NCBI GenBank assembly: GCA_022709385.1
Contig: JAKLIX010000006.1
Coordinates: 1-64,000 of the forward strand
DNA: 64,000 nucleotides
Direction of reading: 5' to 3'
Source of the DNA: Bacteroidota bacterium
GTDB lineage: Bacteria > Bacteroidota > Bacteroidia > Bacteroidales > CAIXZF01
The notes beneath the pieces were generated by a model, which did no database searches, was not told where the DNA came from, and worked only from the letters and a program-made list of their open reading frames with translations. The position numbers and the translations under genes are program-made. Shown one piece after another: positions 1-10,200 of this stretch (its first letter is position 1; the number at the start of each line of letters is the position of its first letter).

Positions 1-2
1 AA

Positions 3-101
3 GGGGAAGAAATGGAATGGCTAATTCACGACAGGGATACATATGTATTGAGAAGAGTCAATAAAAGCCAAGCTGTGATCAGAAAGAAAAAACTATCTTA
101 A
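3..101 (+). CDS. 3' end of an unidentified gene (partial)
   Basis: One forward frame is open from the window edge to a TAA at 99-101. It encodes about 32 residues that are charged and end in a lysine-rich tail (RKKKLS). The composition resembles a real protein C-terminus, but too little is present to assign a family. It could also be a chance open frame, since nothing but its openness supports it. Confidence 0.3.
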   Translation, partial: GEEMEWLIHDRDTYVLRRVNKSQAVIRKKKLS

Positions 102-113
102 GTTGACGCGTAT

Positions 114-176
114 GCCCTTCGGGGTCATGAAATCAACCGGACATTCCCGCTATAAACATATGACCCCTTCGGGGTC
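114..176. repeat. TTCGGGG stem-loop pair
   Basis: Two imperfect copies of a short unit lie in tandem. Each is centred on CCCTTCGGGGTC and followed within about 25 bases by ACATTCCCGCT. The second copy (162-176) is a perfect hairpin with arms GACCCC/GGGGTC and loop TTC. Similar stem-loops occur at 60357-60396. They look like non-coding intergenic repeats, and the short ORFs across them have no protein-like features. Confidence 0.5.
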
Positions 177-494
177 AGAACATTCCCGCTCTCATTCTGC
201 TTCTGATTCTCACTCTTTTTTACGTAGTTCAATGTTTTCTGCTTTCATGAGAACACGGCAGGTCTGCGAAGAAAATCCGATTCCAGGATTGGCTTCTCCC
301 CGTTCGTACCTTCCTGTATTGGTACAGGCAACAAAACAACGGATCGGGGTTTATACTATTAAATGGTCTTGCAACTCTGGAAACACACATCGCATTCCTG
401 TGTTCTTTCGGTATAACCTGAGGAAGTACTTCGAGTCTCAATGAAACTGAATCATTCACTCCTGTACCCAAAACTCCTGAACCACCAAACACGC
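177..494. other. Intergenic stretch, no gene recognised
   Basis: About 300 bases separate the TTCGGGG hairpins from the end of the nitric oxide reductase gene. Open frames exist on both strands but lack family motifs, a signal peptide or a convincing start. I see no tRNA and no clear terminator here. Confidence 0.5.
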
Positions 495-2759
495 TTACGA
501 CACGTCAAACTTTTCCCTGTCCACCGACCAGCCTGTCTTCAGCCCGATCACAAACCAGGCAAGGGCGATGGTGCCGATGGCGAAGATGGTGTCGCCGATG
601 ACTCTCAGCCAGCGGATGACTTCCAGGTTGGGATCCTGCATGAATTCGGCAGAGCGGGCGTACCACATGCCGTGTTTCACGCTGGCCAGGGTTTGGGCAA
701 AGCCGATGGGCAGGACGCTCAGCAATACCATCAGCAATAAACCGATATTGATGGACCAGAATGCGAAGCTGATGACTTTGTCTTTCCATACATATTTGGA
801 TGTCAGTCCCTTAAGTACGAAGAGCATCAGACCGATACCCAGCATACCGTACACCCCGAAGAGGGCGGTGTGGCCATGGACGGGTGTGGTGTTGAGGCCC
901 TGCATATAATAGAGTGCGATGGGCGGGTTGATCAGGAAGCCGAAAATGCCGGCCCCGACCAGGTTCCAGAATGAAACGGAGATCAGGCAGTAAATGGGCC
1001 ATTTGTAGGCTTTCACCCAATTGGTGGAACGCGACAGCTTGAGGTTGTGGTAAGCTTCGAAGCCCATCAGCACGAGCGGTACGACTTCCAGTGCCGAGAA
1101 AGTGGCGCCCAGGGCGAGAATGGCGGTGGGGGTTCCGGTGAAATACAGGTGGTGAAAGGTGCCGATGATACCGCCGGCGAGGTAGATAATGGTGGCAAAG
1201 AGGACGGCTGAGGTGGCGAATTTGATTTTCAGCAGACCCATTCTTACAAAGAGGAAGGCGGCAACGACCGTGGCGAAGACCTCGAAAAAGCCTTCCACCC
1301 AGAGGTGTACCACCCACCAGCGCCAGTATTCGGCAATGGCAAGATGCGTCTGACGGCCCCACATCAGCCCGGCTCCGTAAAAGGCTGCAATCGCGATGGC
1401 GGAGATCAAAAACATGGTGAGCAATGCCCTGTTCTCAGAGGGCTGCCGAAGCGCGGGAAGCAGGGCGCGGGTCATTAACAAAAGCCAGAGTATCAGGCCG
1501 ATAAACAGGAATATCTGCCAGAACCTCCCGAGATCCACATATTCGTAACCCTGGTGACCGAACCAGAAATTGTTCACCAGTCCGAGTTTCTGCATCACAC
1601 CGTACCACTGGCCGAGCAGTGAACCGATCACGATCACCAGCAGGGCCAGGAAGAGAAAGTTCACACCCAGCCGCTGGAACCTTGGTTCGTAGCCTGACAC
1701 GGCCGGGGCAATGTAGAGTCCTGTGGCCAGCCAGGATGTTGCGATCCAGAAAATGGCAAGCTGGACATGCCAGGTGCGGCTGATGGAGTAGGGAAGCAGG
1801 CTGTCGAGTTTCAGGCCGTAGAATCCATTGCCTTCCACTCCGTAATGGGCGGTGATGATACCCATGATCACCTGTACCAGGATGAGGCCGGTTACCACCC
1901 AGAAGTATTTCAGTGTAGCCTTCATGGACGGCGTGGCCGATAAACCGGCCAGGGGATCTTGACCGGGCAGTTGTTCCGGTGTTTCTTCCTCTGAGCGTGT
2001 TCTGGCGTGATAATAGGCCAGCAGGCCGATGCCGATCAAAAGCATGATCACGCTGAATCCTGTCCAGAGGATCAGTGAACCGGCGGGCTTGTTGCCGACT
2101 ACTTCATCCGGAGGCCAGTTGTTGGAGTAGGTTACCGCTTTCCCGGGCCGCTCGGTGATGCAGGTCCACGAAGCCCAGAAAAAGAAGGCATTCATCAGCC
2201 GCATGCGCCCTGCTTCTTTGATGGTGTTTTCCGGAATGGCATAAGCCTCCCGGAGTCCTGCATAACGCGGGTCGTTCATAAACAGTCCCGCATAGGCATC
2301 AGAAACGGCCTGTATGGCCATGGCTCTTAATGGGCTGACGGTCAGAATACCACTGGTTTCGTCGTAGGTATTGGTGCGGAGCTCTTTTTGCAGCCTGACC
2401 TTCAGGCTAGCCTGTGTTTCGGCATCCAGCCCGTCGAAAGGCTGCCCGAAGCTGTCTGTGGCCCATTTACCCAAAATGTACTCCGATTCCCTGTGCAGCC
2501 AGTCGGCCGACCAGTCGGGCGCTACATAGGAACCATGTCCCCAGACGCTTCCAAGTTGCTGACCTCCGATTGATTGCCATACGTTCTGCCCGTCGCGGAT
2601 GTCCTGCCCCGTAAACAGCACTTCCTGCTCTGTGGTGAGCACCTTCACCGGAATGGGCGGCGCCTGCCGGTAGATTTCTCCGCCGAAAAACAACAGCACT
2701 CCGAAGGATATGACCAGGGTGCCGATGAAAATGATCCAAAGTTGTTTGTTTTTCATCAT
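495..2759 (-). CDS. norZ: Quinol-dependent nitric oxide reductase (qNOR)
   Basis: The protein reduces two NO to N2O in the cytoplasmic membrane with electrons from quinol, for denitrification or NO detoxification. It is about 754 aa, the length of single-subunit qNORs. An N-terminal membrane anchor and a large extracytoplasmic domain (roughly residues 30-220) precede a 12-helix haem-copper-oxidase-like core. Visible ligands, counted from the ATG chosen here, are H331 and H630 for low-spin haem b, H628 for haem b3, and H485, H536 and H537 for FeB, with glutamates in the WVEGFFE segment. A TTG at 2780 would add seven residues, but the ATG pair at 2759/2756 is the likelier start. No norC or regulator lies beside it, so it seems monocistronic. 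The region in front is A+T-rich and holds an AGGTA-N6-TACCT inverted repeat. Confidence 0.93.
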   Translation of the reverse strand: MMKNKQLWIIFIGTLVISFGVLLFFGGEIYRQAPPIPVKVLTTEQEVLFTGQDIRDGQNVWQSIGGQQLGSVWGHGSYVAPDWSADWLHRESEYILGKWATDSFGQPFDGLDAETQASLKVRLQKELRTNTYDETSGILTVSPLRAMAIQAVSDAYAGLFMNDPRYAGLREAYAIPENTIKEAGRMRLMNAFFFWASWTCITERPGKAVTYSNNWPPDEVVGNKPAGSLILWTGFSVIMLLIGIGLLAYYHARTRSEEETPEQLPGQDPLAGLSATPSMKATLKYFWVVTGLILVQVIMGIITAHYGVEGNGFYGLKLDSLLPYSISRTWHVQLAIFWIATSWLATGLYIAPAVSGYEPRFQRLGVNFLFLALLVIVIGSLLGQWYGVMQKLGLVNNFWFGHQGYEYVDLGRFWQIFLFIGLILWLLLMTRALLPALRQPSENRALLTMFLISAIAIAAFYGAGLMWGRQTHLAIAEYWRWWVVHLWVEGFFEVFATVVAAFLFVRMGLLKIKFATSAVLFATIIYLAGGIIGTFHHLYFTGTPTAILALGATFSALEVVPLVLMGFEAYHNLKLSRSTNWVKAYKWPIYCLISVSFWNLVGAGIFGFLINPPIALYYMQGLNTTPVHGHTALFGVYGMLGIGLMLFVLKGLTSKYVWKDKVISFAFWSINIGLLLMVLLSVLPIGFAQTLASVKHGMWYARSAEFMQDPNLEVIRWLRVIGDTIFAIGTIALAWFVIGLKTGWSVDREKFDVS

Positions 2760-2855
2760 GTTGGAATTTAAATTAGACAATCAGTACTATTCTGGCTATT
2801 TCTAATAATAACATTATCAATAAGATAATTAAAAAATCAACAAAACAAAGAATAA

Positions 2856-2871
2856 AGGTACTAAAATACCT
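2856..2871. promoter_or_regulatory. Inverted repeat upstream of norZ
   Basis: AGGTA-N6-TACCT lies about 100 bases upstream of the norZ start in an A+T-rich intergenic region. It could be an operator for an NO-responsive regulator, but no consensus is recognised and it may be chance. Confidence 0.25.
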
Positions 2872-2917
2872 AAATATATGATCAAAACAACGAAAAAAAG
2901 GTTTTGTTTAAAAAAAA

Positions 2918-5900
2918 TCAGGGGATGAATGGAATGTATGAGCCATTGACATCTCCGGTACACAGGGCAGGGACGATCACTGTGACCCCCTGGTTGTCCA
3001 CTGTGAAGCCGGCTTCCCCGGATATCCAGGGTCCTGCGGGGAAGGACTGCAGCTGTCCGGTGAAATATTTCTGTACGTACAGCGCATCCAGCGAATTGAT
3101 ATACTGGTTGTGATCAACATCTGCAGCCAGGGCGTAAAGTCCTTCGAGCGTACTCAGCCTGACAAAATGTCTCAGAATCTGCAGGGCATCGGTGGAGTTG
3201 ATGCCGCCCGCAGGCAGTTCGGGTCTGCAGTAAATCCTGTACTGACCAGAGGGGATATGCGGAAACTGGAAGCTTCCGCTACTGGAACTGAGGGTCGAAT
3301 CCAGTTTATTCCGGAGGGTATCGCAGAGGAAGACCCTGACAGCGGCGAGGGAGGTCTGCTGGGAATTGGCATAGACGATGTGGCCGTTTACGGTGTAGTC
3401 GTGGTAATAATCTGCGCTGTCGACCCAGAGGATGCTGTGGTTACCGGGCGGAATGCAGGCTTCGTATCCCTGATCAGCATGGGTAAGTGCTGCCTGAACT
3501 GAATCGATCAGCATGACCGGGGTCATGGCGGGAAAGTCAAAGCTAAGGGTATCCGCGGTGCTGCACCAGCTTTTACCGTCGAGGATGTTTCCGTTGCGGC
3601 TGACCAGGCAGTTGCCGTGACGGATTCCCAGGGTGCATTCAGGTGTGGTCCATATCCTGCCGTTTCCTGCCCAGAGCCTCCAATGCAGGCTGTCGTAGGC
3701 ATGAAGCAGGCAGATGCCTTTTGTGCCCGCCTGTTGCATGCTGTCGGCAGCAGCTTCAAAGAGGGCCGTCAGCATACCGGGGAAGCAGCCGCTTAATTTC
3801 AGGCAGCTGTCGTTGCTGCAGATCACATTCAGCTCGCAACTGTCGGTGGCTACCAGCAGGTTCCGGATGCGGCCATACCTGGCTGTGATCTGTTGTTTCA
3901 GCATGAACCCGTAATTGTAATAGCTGAAGTCGCTGTTATAACCTCCTTCAGGTTTTGTTTCCGGCACATAGCGGAAGGTGTCGAGGGTGGCCGTAAAAGC
4001 TGAATAGAGCGGGAATATTCCCAGTTGCATGCCGAGGGTGTTATGCCGCCAGCCTGCATTGATCGCGCTGAAAGTGTTTTCGTTTCGGATGGGGCGCAGG
4101 TACGACCAGGTTCCGGGGTACAGTTTCCATTGAACGCCGTGGAGCAGGCAGTCATATTGCAAGGTGTCACTTCCGGCCACTTCGTCCAGCAACAGGAAGA
4201 AAACCGTGTCCATCATGATCAGGTCCCGTTTGAAGGTCTGCAGTTCCGGTTCAATATAGGAGGCGGAGGCATTCCCGCTTGCATGCAGAAAGCCGCCGGC
4301 CTGCCTGACGCTTGTCAGTTTCCCGTCTCTGTAATATGGGGGGGCGCTGAGCCATTGGGTTCCTTCATTCACCTGGCCGGTTTGGGAAACCAGCAGGGTA
4401 TTATGTTCGGCGGTGTATTTTTTATAGCTGTAGCCGGGATCGATGGCCAGGGGGATCCCTTTTCTGGCCAGGATAAAAGAATTCAGATCCGGCTGGGCAT
4501 GGCCTCCCATCATGGCGCCGCATTTGAAAGCGAGGTAGTTGTTGTCGCCTGACCAGGATGAGCGGTGAAAGACCAGGCCGAGGGTGTCGAAGCGGGCAAA
4601 GCGGGGGAGGGAATCCGCGGAAATGGCCTCAATGCTGTCGTTATAAAAAATATAGGTCCATGGATTGGTGAAATTTTCATAATACTGTTTTGTGATCCAT
4701 TGGGCCAGCGGGTCCTGCAGGATATCTGCCGCGAGGGCCATATAATAGCGGGGCATGCTCCAGCCAAGCAGGGGGCAATCTGCAAAATTGGCCAGTAGGT
4801 ACCTGTCCTGGGGCAGTTTCGACCCATGGATCATGCTTCCCAGTTCATAGTCCGATGCTCTTTTCAGCCAGAGGCTTGTGTCTATTGGCGACCATCCGCA
4901 TGCTTTTCGCCTGGCAGCCATCCATTTAGCCAGGTTCTGGAAGCCGTAGGCATGGTAGCCCGGGCCTTCGTGGCTGCCGCCATCCGGCGGCAGCGCCCTG
5001 GCAACCTGCTGTAAGTTAAAAATGGTACAATCCAGCCAGCGGTTGCGTTCATCCGCCGGTACTTCGCCATCAAGCAACCTGGCTGCCATTTCAATGGCTG
5101 CATTGTTGATCCAGTAATGATTGTTGGTGAGGGTGCTTCGTGTCGACCAGTCGATGACCGGATACTTCCTCATATAGTAGCTGCCATACGAAGGATGTGT
5201 CCAGTCGTTGGCCTCTTTTCGGATGAATTCCCGCAACTGCCTTCGTTCCGACTGGTTCCACCTGGGGTAAAGCCAGTCGTAGGCGCAGGCCAGTCCCATC
5301 AGAAACTGGCTGTGGGTAAGGTCCAGGTTATTAAACGCCTGGTCGTATAAACCTTCCTCGTATCCCCATTCGGGGTAGTTCATGATGTTGAAGACGTATG
5401 CCCGCAGGATATTCCAGTCTGTTTCGTTCCATTCCAGCAGCAGCCGGAAGGCAAGCGCCTGCATCCTGTGTTCGTATCCCCTGATATCCATGGCATTGGC
5501 ACCGGTCTGTATGGGTGCGCTTCCGTTATTGTAATAATACCGTATGCTGTTGATTTCGTTCAGCAGGCCGTTCCAGAGGGTCTGGTGAAAGCCCGTGAAC
5601 CTGCTCCCCCGGTAATGTGTCACATCGGAAGTATCGAAAAAAAGGCAGGGATGCACAAAGTTTCTGACCACGAACTTTCTTTGGATCAACGATGTGTCAC
5701 ATTGCACCATCAATGTCCAGACTCCTGTGTCAGAGGGGTTTGGGAATGTGAGCACCGAACTTTGCCACAATTTGCTTCCTTGCAGGGGAACAGGTAAAAG
5801 GGTGTACAGCATGCTGTCGGGACTTACCAGCAGCATGCTCAGGACAGGAGGAAGCAGGCTGTCTGCGGCCGGAGTTGAGACCATTACCCGGAGTGAGTCA

Positions 5901-7207
5901 TCCCCGGGGATAATATCCATATTGTTGGGATACAATATGTTGCAGATCTTGTTTTCTGTCGAGAGCTGATTGACAGTCAGGCAGGCGGCATTGCACTGGC
6001 GGATCAGATCGTCGGTTTGTCCGGCTGCGTAACAGTTCCGCAGGCAAAGTCCGTCGGCATGATAGCCGTAAGAATCGAACATATCGAAACAGAGCGGTGA
6101 AGGTTTGTTGATGCGGATCACACCCTTGTTGTGCAGGAGGGAGCCCAGGGCCAGCTGGTGACTGCTGTCGCTGAGGATGAGATAACGCATATTTGTATTC
6201 CACTTTTGCCATAGGCTGTCCCAGCCATAGGCATTGGAGTACATTTTATGGTAGAAGGCTGCCGGAGTGTAAAAAGCGCGTTCCGCCCAGTACACCGGGC
6301 AATCGTTGGGTATAAAGTATTCAATATCAGAAGAATCCGGGATGGCTATGATACTTTGCTGGACAAAAGGCAGGCCTTTGGGTATAAGGTATCTGAGTTT
6401 CACCGTGAAGGGGATAGCGGGAGCCGGAGCGAAATCAAGTGTCACATCGGCGGCGGCGGCGGTTTTTTTGATGCAATGGCCGGTGATCGGCCGGTTGAAC
6501 TGTATGGAATAATCGGTGGAAGTGCCCTGTTTTCTGATGGTCATGCTTGTACCGCTGCTGAGCATGCCGGAACAGAGATTCGATGTGACACATGGTGGCT
6601 GCGATGTGTCACATTGCATTCTGAGGCTGTTTTTGCCGGCCTGTAAACCGGTAAAAAGTTTTTGCTGGCTTTCGTTGATCCTTCGTAAAAGCTCTGTTAT
6701 ACCGTTACTTAGCCTAATCCGGTCAGGCAATCCGTTTTGATTGGTGTCTTCCATCTGTACGCTGGCCCACAATGTGTCACATTGAAAATTCAATGTGTCA
6801 CATTGCGGCGCATCGCTCAGGTAGAGGCTGAGGGTATCCGCTTCGTTGTCCGGACAGGGGGGAAGTACGCTTAAAGCCTGGAAAGCTTTATTACCCAGGG
6901 AGCTGATATGCACCGGCAGAACTGAACCTGAACGATTGATGATGATACCCGACTGTGGTTGAAATGAATCAGGAAGATCATTCATCACATAACAAAACAA
7001 ACGGTCGGTGATGCTGTCACCGGAGGCAGCCAGGCTGAAAGTCAACCTCCAGTCTGCCGCGCTGCACTGCCAGGGGACAATCTGAGGATTCTGGGAATTT
7101 GCGGTCGTGCAAAGCAGAAGAACAAGCAGGCCGCTCATCAGGCAATGCCTTCCGGGCGCACGCAGCCTCGGTGGCGGCAGGCCGGAAAGGTAAATCAGGC
7201 TTCGCAT
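2918..7207 (-). CDS. Secreted heparinase II/III-like protein with C-terminal dockerin-like domain
   Basis: The 1429-aa product probably cleaves an acidic or uronate-containing polysaccharide by beta-elimination. A hydrophobic signal segment lies at about residues 24-38; an internal ATG at 7138 is an alternative start. Residues 40-500 are not recognised. An alpha-helical toroid follows (about 530-860) with NNH at 695-697 and EGPGYHAYG at 747-755, then a beta-sandwich containing GGHAQPD (H903, D907), the usual heparinase II/III active-site pattern. Residues 1270-1330 resemble a Cna/CarboxypepD-like fold. Residues 1334-1385 contain two dockerin-like repeats (GGINSTDAL and ADVDHNQYINSLDAL), and GDVNGSY lies near the end. 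There is no T9SS sorting domain, so the dockerin may provide attachment. It is the last gene of the operon, 18 bases after the caspase gene. Seven palindromic 11-mers lie inside the gene (5613-6805). The enzyme class is well supported; the substrate is unknown. Confidence 0.82.
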   Translation of the reverse strand: MRSLIYLSGLPPPRLRAPGRHCLMSGLLVLLLCTTANSQNPQIVPWQCSAADWRLTFSLAASGDSITDRLFCYVMNDLPDSFQPQSGIIINRSGSVLPVHISSLGNKAFQALSVLPPCPDNEADTLSLYLSDAPQCDTLNFQCDTLWASVQMEDTNQNGLPDRIRLSNGITELLRRINESQQKLFTGLQAGKNSLRMQCDTSQPPCVTSNLCSGMLSSGTSMTIRKQGTSTDYSIQFNRPITGHCIKKTAAAADVTLDFAPAPAIPFTVKLRYLIPKGLPFVQQSIIAIPDSSDIEYFIPNDCPVYWAERAFYTPAAFYHKMYSNAYGWDSLWQKWNTNMRYLILSDSSHQLALGSLLHNKGVIRINKPSPLCFDMFDSYGYHADGLCLRNCYAAGQTDDLIRQCNAACLTVNQLSTENKICNILYPNNMDIIPGDDSLRVMVSTPAADSLLPPVLSMLLVSPDSMLYTLLPVPLQGSKLWQSSVLTFPNPSDTGVWTLMVQCDTSLIQRKFVVRNFVHPCLFFDTSDVTHYRGSRFTGFHQTLWNGLLNEINSIRYYYNNGSAPIQTGANAMDIRGYEHRMQALAFRLLLEWNETDWNILRAYVFNIMNYPEWGYEEGLYDQAFNNLDLTHSQFLMGLACAYDWLYPRWNQSERRQLREFIRKEANDWTHPSYGSYYMRKYPVIDWSTRSTLTNNHYWINNAAIEMAARLLDGEVPADERNRWLDCTIFNLQQVARALPPDGGSHEGPGYHAYGFQNLAKWMAARRKACGWSPIDTSLWLKRASDYELGSMIHGSKLPQDRYLLANFADCPLLGWSMPRYYMALAADILQDPLAQWITKQYYENFTNPWTYIFYNDSIEAISADSLPRFARFDTLGLVFHRSSWSGDNNYLAFKCGAMMGGHAQPDLNSFILARKGIPLAIDPGYSYKKYTAEHNTLLVSQTGQVNEGTQWLSAPPYYRDGKLTSVRQAGGFLHASGNASASYIEPELQTFKRDLIMMDTVFFLLLDEVAGSDTLQYDCLLHGVQWKLYPGTWSYLRPIRNENTFSAINAGWRHNTLGMQLGIFPLYSAFTATLDTFRYVPETKPEGGYNSDFSYYNYGFMLKQQITARYGRIRNLLVATDSCELNVICSNDSCLKLSGCFPGMLTALFEAAADSMQQAGTKGICLLHAYDSLHWRLWAGNGRIWTTPECTLGIRHGNCLVSRNGNILDGKSWCSTADTLSFDFPAMTPVMLIDSVQAALTHADQGYEACIPPGNHSILWVDSADYYHDYTVNGHIVYANSQQTSLAAVRVFLCDTLRNKLDSTLSSSSGSFQFPHIPSGQYRIYCRPELPAGGINSTDALQILRHFVRLSTLEGLYALAADVDHNQYINSLDALYVQKYFTGQLQSFPAGPWISGEAGFTVDNQGVTVIVPALCTGDVNGSYIPFIP
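5613..6805. repeat. Cluster of palindromic ATGTGWCACAT motifs inside a gene
   Basis: The 11-mer ATGTG-T/A-CACAT occurs with cores at 5615-5625, 5692-5702, 6583-6593, 6604-6614, 6772-6782 and 6793-6803. A one-mismatch copy lies at 6437-6447. Several copies extend to the 15-mer CAATGTGACACATTG. They are read in different protein frames (Gln-Cys-Asp-Thr, Asp-Val-Thr-His, Cys-Val-Thr-Ser), so DNA rather than protein sequence seems conserved. A further copy is at 29843-29853. Confidence 0.7.
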
Positions 7208-7225
7208 TTGAGGCGAATGGGTTGG

Positions 7226-10200
7226 TTATTTCTTCAGGTGAAAATAGAATTGACCCTTGCTGTCCGGAAAGTCGGGCATATTCGAGAACTCCGGGTTCTG
7301 CTGCCCTCCGGTCTGATTGCTCACCCTTTCCTGCACAAACATCGCCACCCTATAAACAGAAACACTGGGTTCCTCATTGCCTTCGAGGCATTTAATGAGA
7401 TAATAGGCGAATGGGCTGTTGTTGGTACCCATGAACTGGTCCATAACCTGTTCGTCATGCATGCCGCTGGCCAGCACGAAACGGCTGGGCATGGACTCCG
7501 TACGGCTGATGTTTTCCTCTCCCGAGGCCCTGCTGGTGATCAGTCCGGCAAAACAGGCATCAGAGAATAAAACCGTATGCAGCGGATTAATGGATCTGAT
7601 CCAGGTTCTGAGGTCACTGTTGCTGATATAATCATATTGTGCATCCAGCTTACCGTCGTAAGGAACCCAGTAATAGTCCCTGATGGCCTGCGTAGTATCG
7701 CCATGCCCGGCATAGTAAATCACAAGCCTGTCTTTGCGCCCGATGATCTTGCTCAGTCTGGCAATGGTATTGTAGATATTTCCCTTCGTAACTTCTTCAT
7801 TAAAAAGCGAATACATATGCAGACTGTCGAATTCGTAGCGCTCGAGCAACACCCTGGCAAACGCGCGGGCATCACTGACGGCTGATTTCAGCTTAGGCCA
7901 GTGACGGTAATTGTCAACCGCAATCAGTAATAAGTAGTTATGATAGTCGGTGGCGGTTTTTATTTGCTTCCTTGCAGGACTGAGTGGTTCGGTTCCCCTG
8001 CTGGTTTGCTGCCCCTTCACTTCAGCCGGAATTTGAGTTCCGGCAGCAACGACATGATCGCTGCCGCTTTCCTGAACTACGAGTGTGTCATAGGAGTATG
8101 GCAGGAGTGCTTTGAGGCCGGAATGCTGCATGGACTTCAGATCATCCGACAAGCGCTGGGTCGCAAACAGGGTAACTTTGCGCCATTCTTTCTCGAGCAT
8201 GAGCCCCTTGGCTTGATCTATCCCATTGATAAAGAATGACTTATCTCCAAGCATAAACTGGTAGCGGCCGCCTGCCTGGTCGAATTGTCCAGAACGCGTG
8301 ATCATGAGTTTTGCAGGTTCACGCGACTTCTCAATTTCCTGTTTTGCCAGTTGTCTGAAAAGAATCTGGCAGTCCTCCATGATGCCGTTTACCATTCTTT
8401 GTGCCTGTACTTCGCGAATGCGGTAATCAGCAAGCGACTCTCCCACAGCCTGTAACGACAGATCGGGTTTTTGTGCGCTGAGCTTGTTGCAGATACAATC
8501 CGACAGTTTGGCCATCACCCTTTGGTAAGGTATATCCATATTCAATTTCAGGCTGTCGCCCAAACTGAAGGTGAAGGCGGGTTTTAGTGAAAAGATCTTC
8601 CTCACGTCTTCGAATACGCCCTGAAACTCCTTTTTTTCCAGACGATGCAATATCCTGATAAACCCTGCATTATCCGCAACCTCCGCTATGCCGGCGACAT
8701 CCCGGAAGTACTTCTCCAGCTGATCATCCATGCCTGAAGCCAGAAGGGCGAATCCCAGTCCGCTGATCAGTTCAGGGTCTTTGTTTTTACCGCTGGTCAA
8801 AGCCTGGAACATCGGGATGGCCTGTTCGTAGTTCTCAAGGGAAAAGGCCGTATACGCCCGGTATTTTAGAAGTGAAGGACTATCGGCAGCCCCTGCATTT
8901 TGCCTGAAGAAATCATCGGCTGCTTTCTGATATTCACCGAGAAAGTAATGGCATTGCCCTCGTTTCTGGAACCAGGCAGGCTTGGGATCGGTCCGGATAA
9001 GCATATCCAGTTCGCCGACTGCGTCCCGGTAACGTCGAAGATGCATGAGGGAGGTAATCCTGGGTTCGAGCAGGGCTGAGTGGTTTTTTATTCTGGGCAG
9101 CAGGTCTGTCAATATATCTCCGGCCTGCCTGTAATCTTCCAGTGAAGTCAGGTTCTGCACCTTCAGGGATAAGGCAATCGTGTCGCCGGGATTGAATGCC
9201 AGGTAGTTATCCACATCTGACAAGGCTTCCCGGAACTGATGCTGCCTGTACAGGATGGAAGCCCTGAGAAGAAAATTGTCGGGATGCTTGTGGTTCAGGC
9301 GTATCGCCTCATTCAGATCGTAAAGGGCTTCATCAGTCTGATCCAGTGAATAATATGCCTTTCCTCTGAGGCTGTATGCTTTGGCCGTAGGATGGTTTTT
9401 CACAACGGAACTGAGCATATCCACGGACTGCCGGTACTGTTTCAGCTGATATGCGGCAAGGGCCTGATCATACTGCCAGTCGGCAAGCATCGCCCGCAGG
9501 TTATATACCTGAAGCAATACATTGTTTTTATTCACGGCCACATATTTGCCGTCCTGACTCACTGCCAGCAGGGGGTTGATGGCACCTTCCAGTTGCACGG
9601 CAAACAGTTGTTTCCTTTCTGTCACCTGCGTCAGTTTGAAGGTTTGATCAAACGAGCGTGACAGCAGGAAGGCTCCCTGGGGGGCAAAGACCAATTCGGA
9701 TACCTGATGGGTGTGCAATGTCTCCTGCCAGAGATCCTGCTCCGTTTTGAGGTCTCTGAGAAAGACGTTGCCGCTGGTGTTGCCAATTGCCAGGTAACGG
9801 TCGTCAGCGCTGAGGGCAAGGGCTGAAATACTGCCGTAACGGGCCGGAAGGATAGCAAGCAGTTTTTTTGTCTGATGATGAATGATCTCCAGGCTGCCAT
9901 CACCGAATTGAACCAGCATGGCGGGTGTATTCACGAAGGGGAGTATTCTCCTGACAGGCCGCCTGGCATCATCTGCATACACTTCCGACCTGGCCTGTGT
10001 AATGGTGTTCCATGAATAAACCCGAGAGCCTCCGGAGTAAAAGAGCGAATTGCTGAAAGGAATAAATGAACAGCTGAGGCATTCTTCCCTGCAGTCAATG
10101 CTTCCGAATGCCAGCCCTGTGGTAAACTCCAGTGCAAACAAACGGTTTGCGCTTCTGAAAACCATGCTTCCCGAGGATGAGGTAAGAATCTGTCTGATGG

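Noticed and set aside
103-444. 113-codon forward frame and an 87-codon reverse frame near the left edge
   Set aside because: Both run over TTCGGGG hairpins and show no protein-like domain or export signal.
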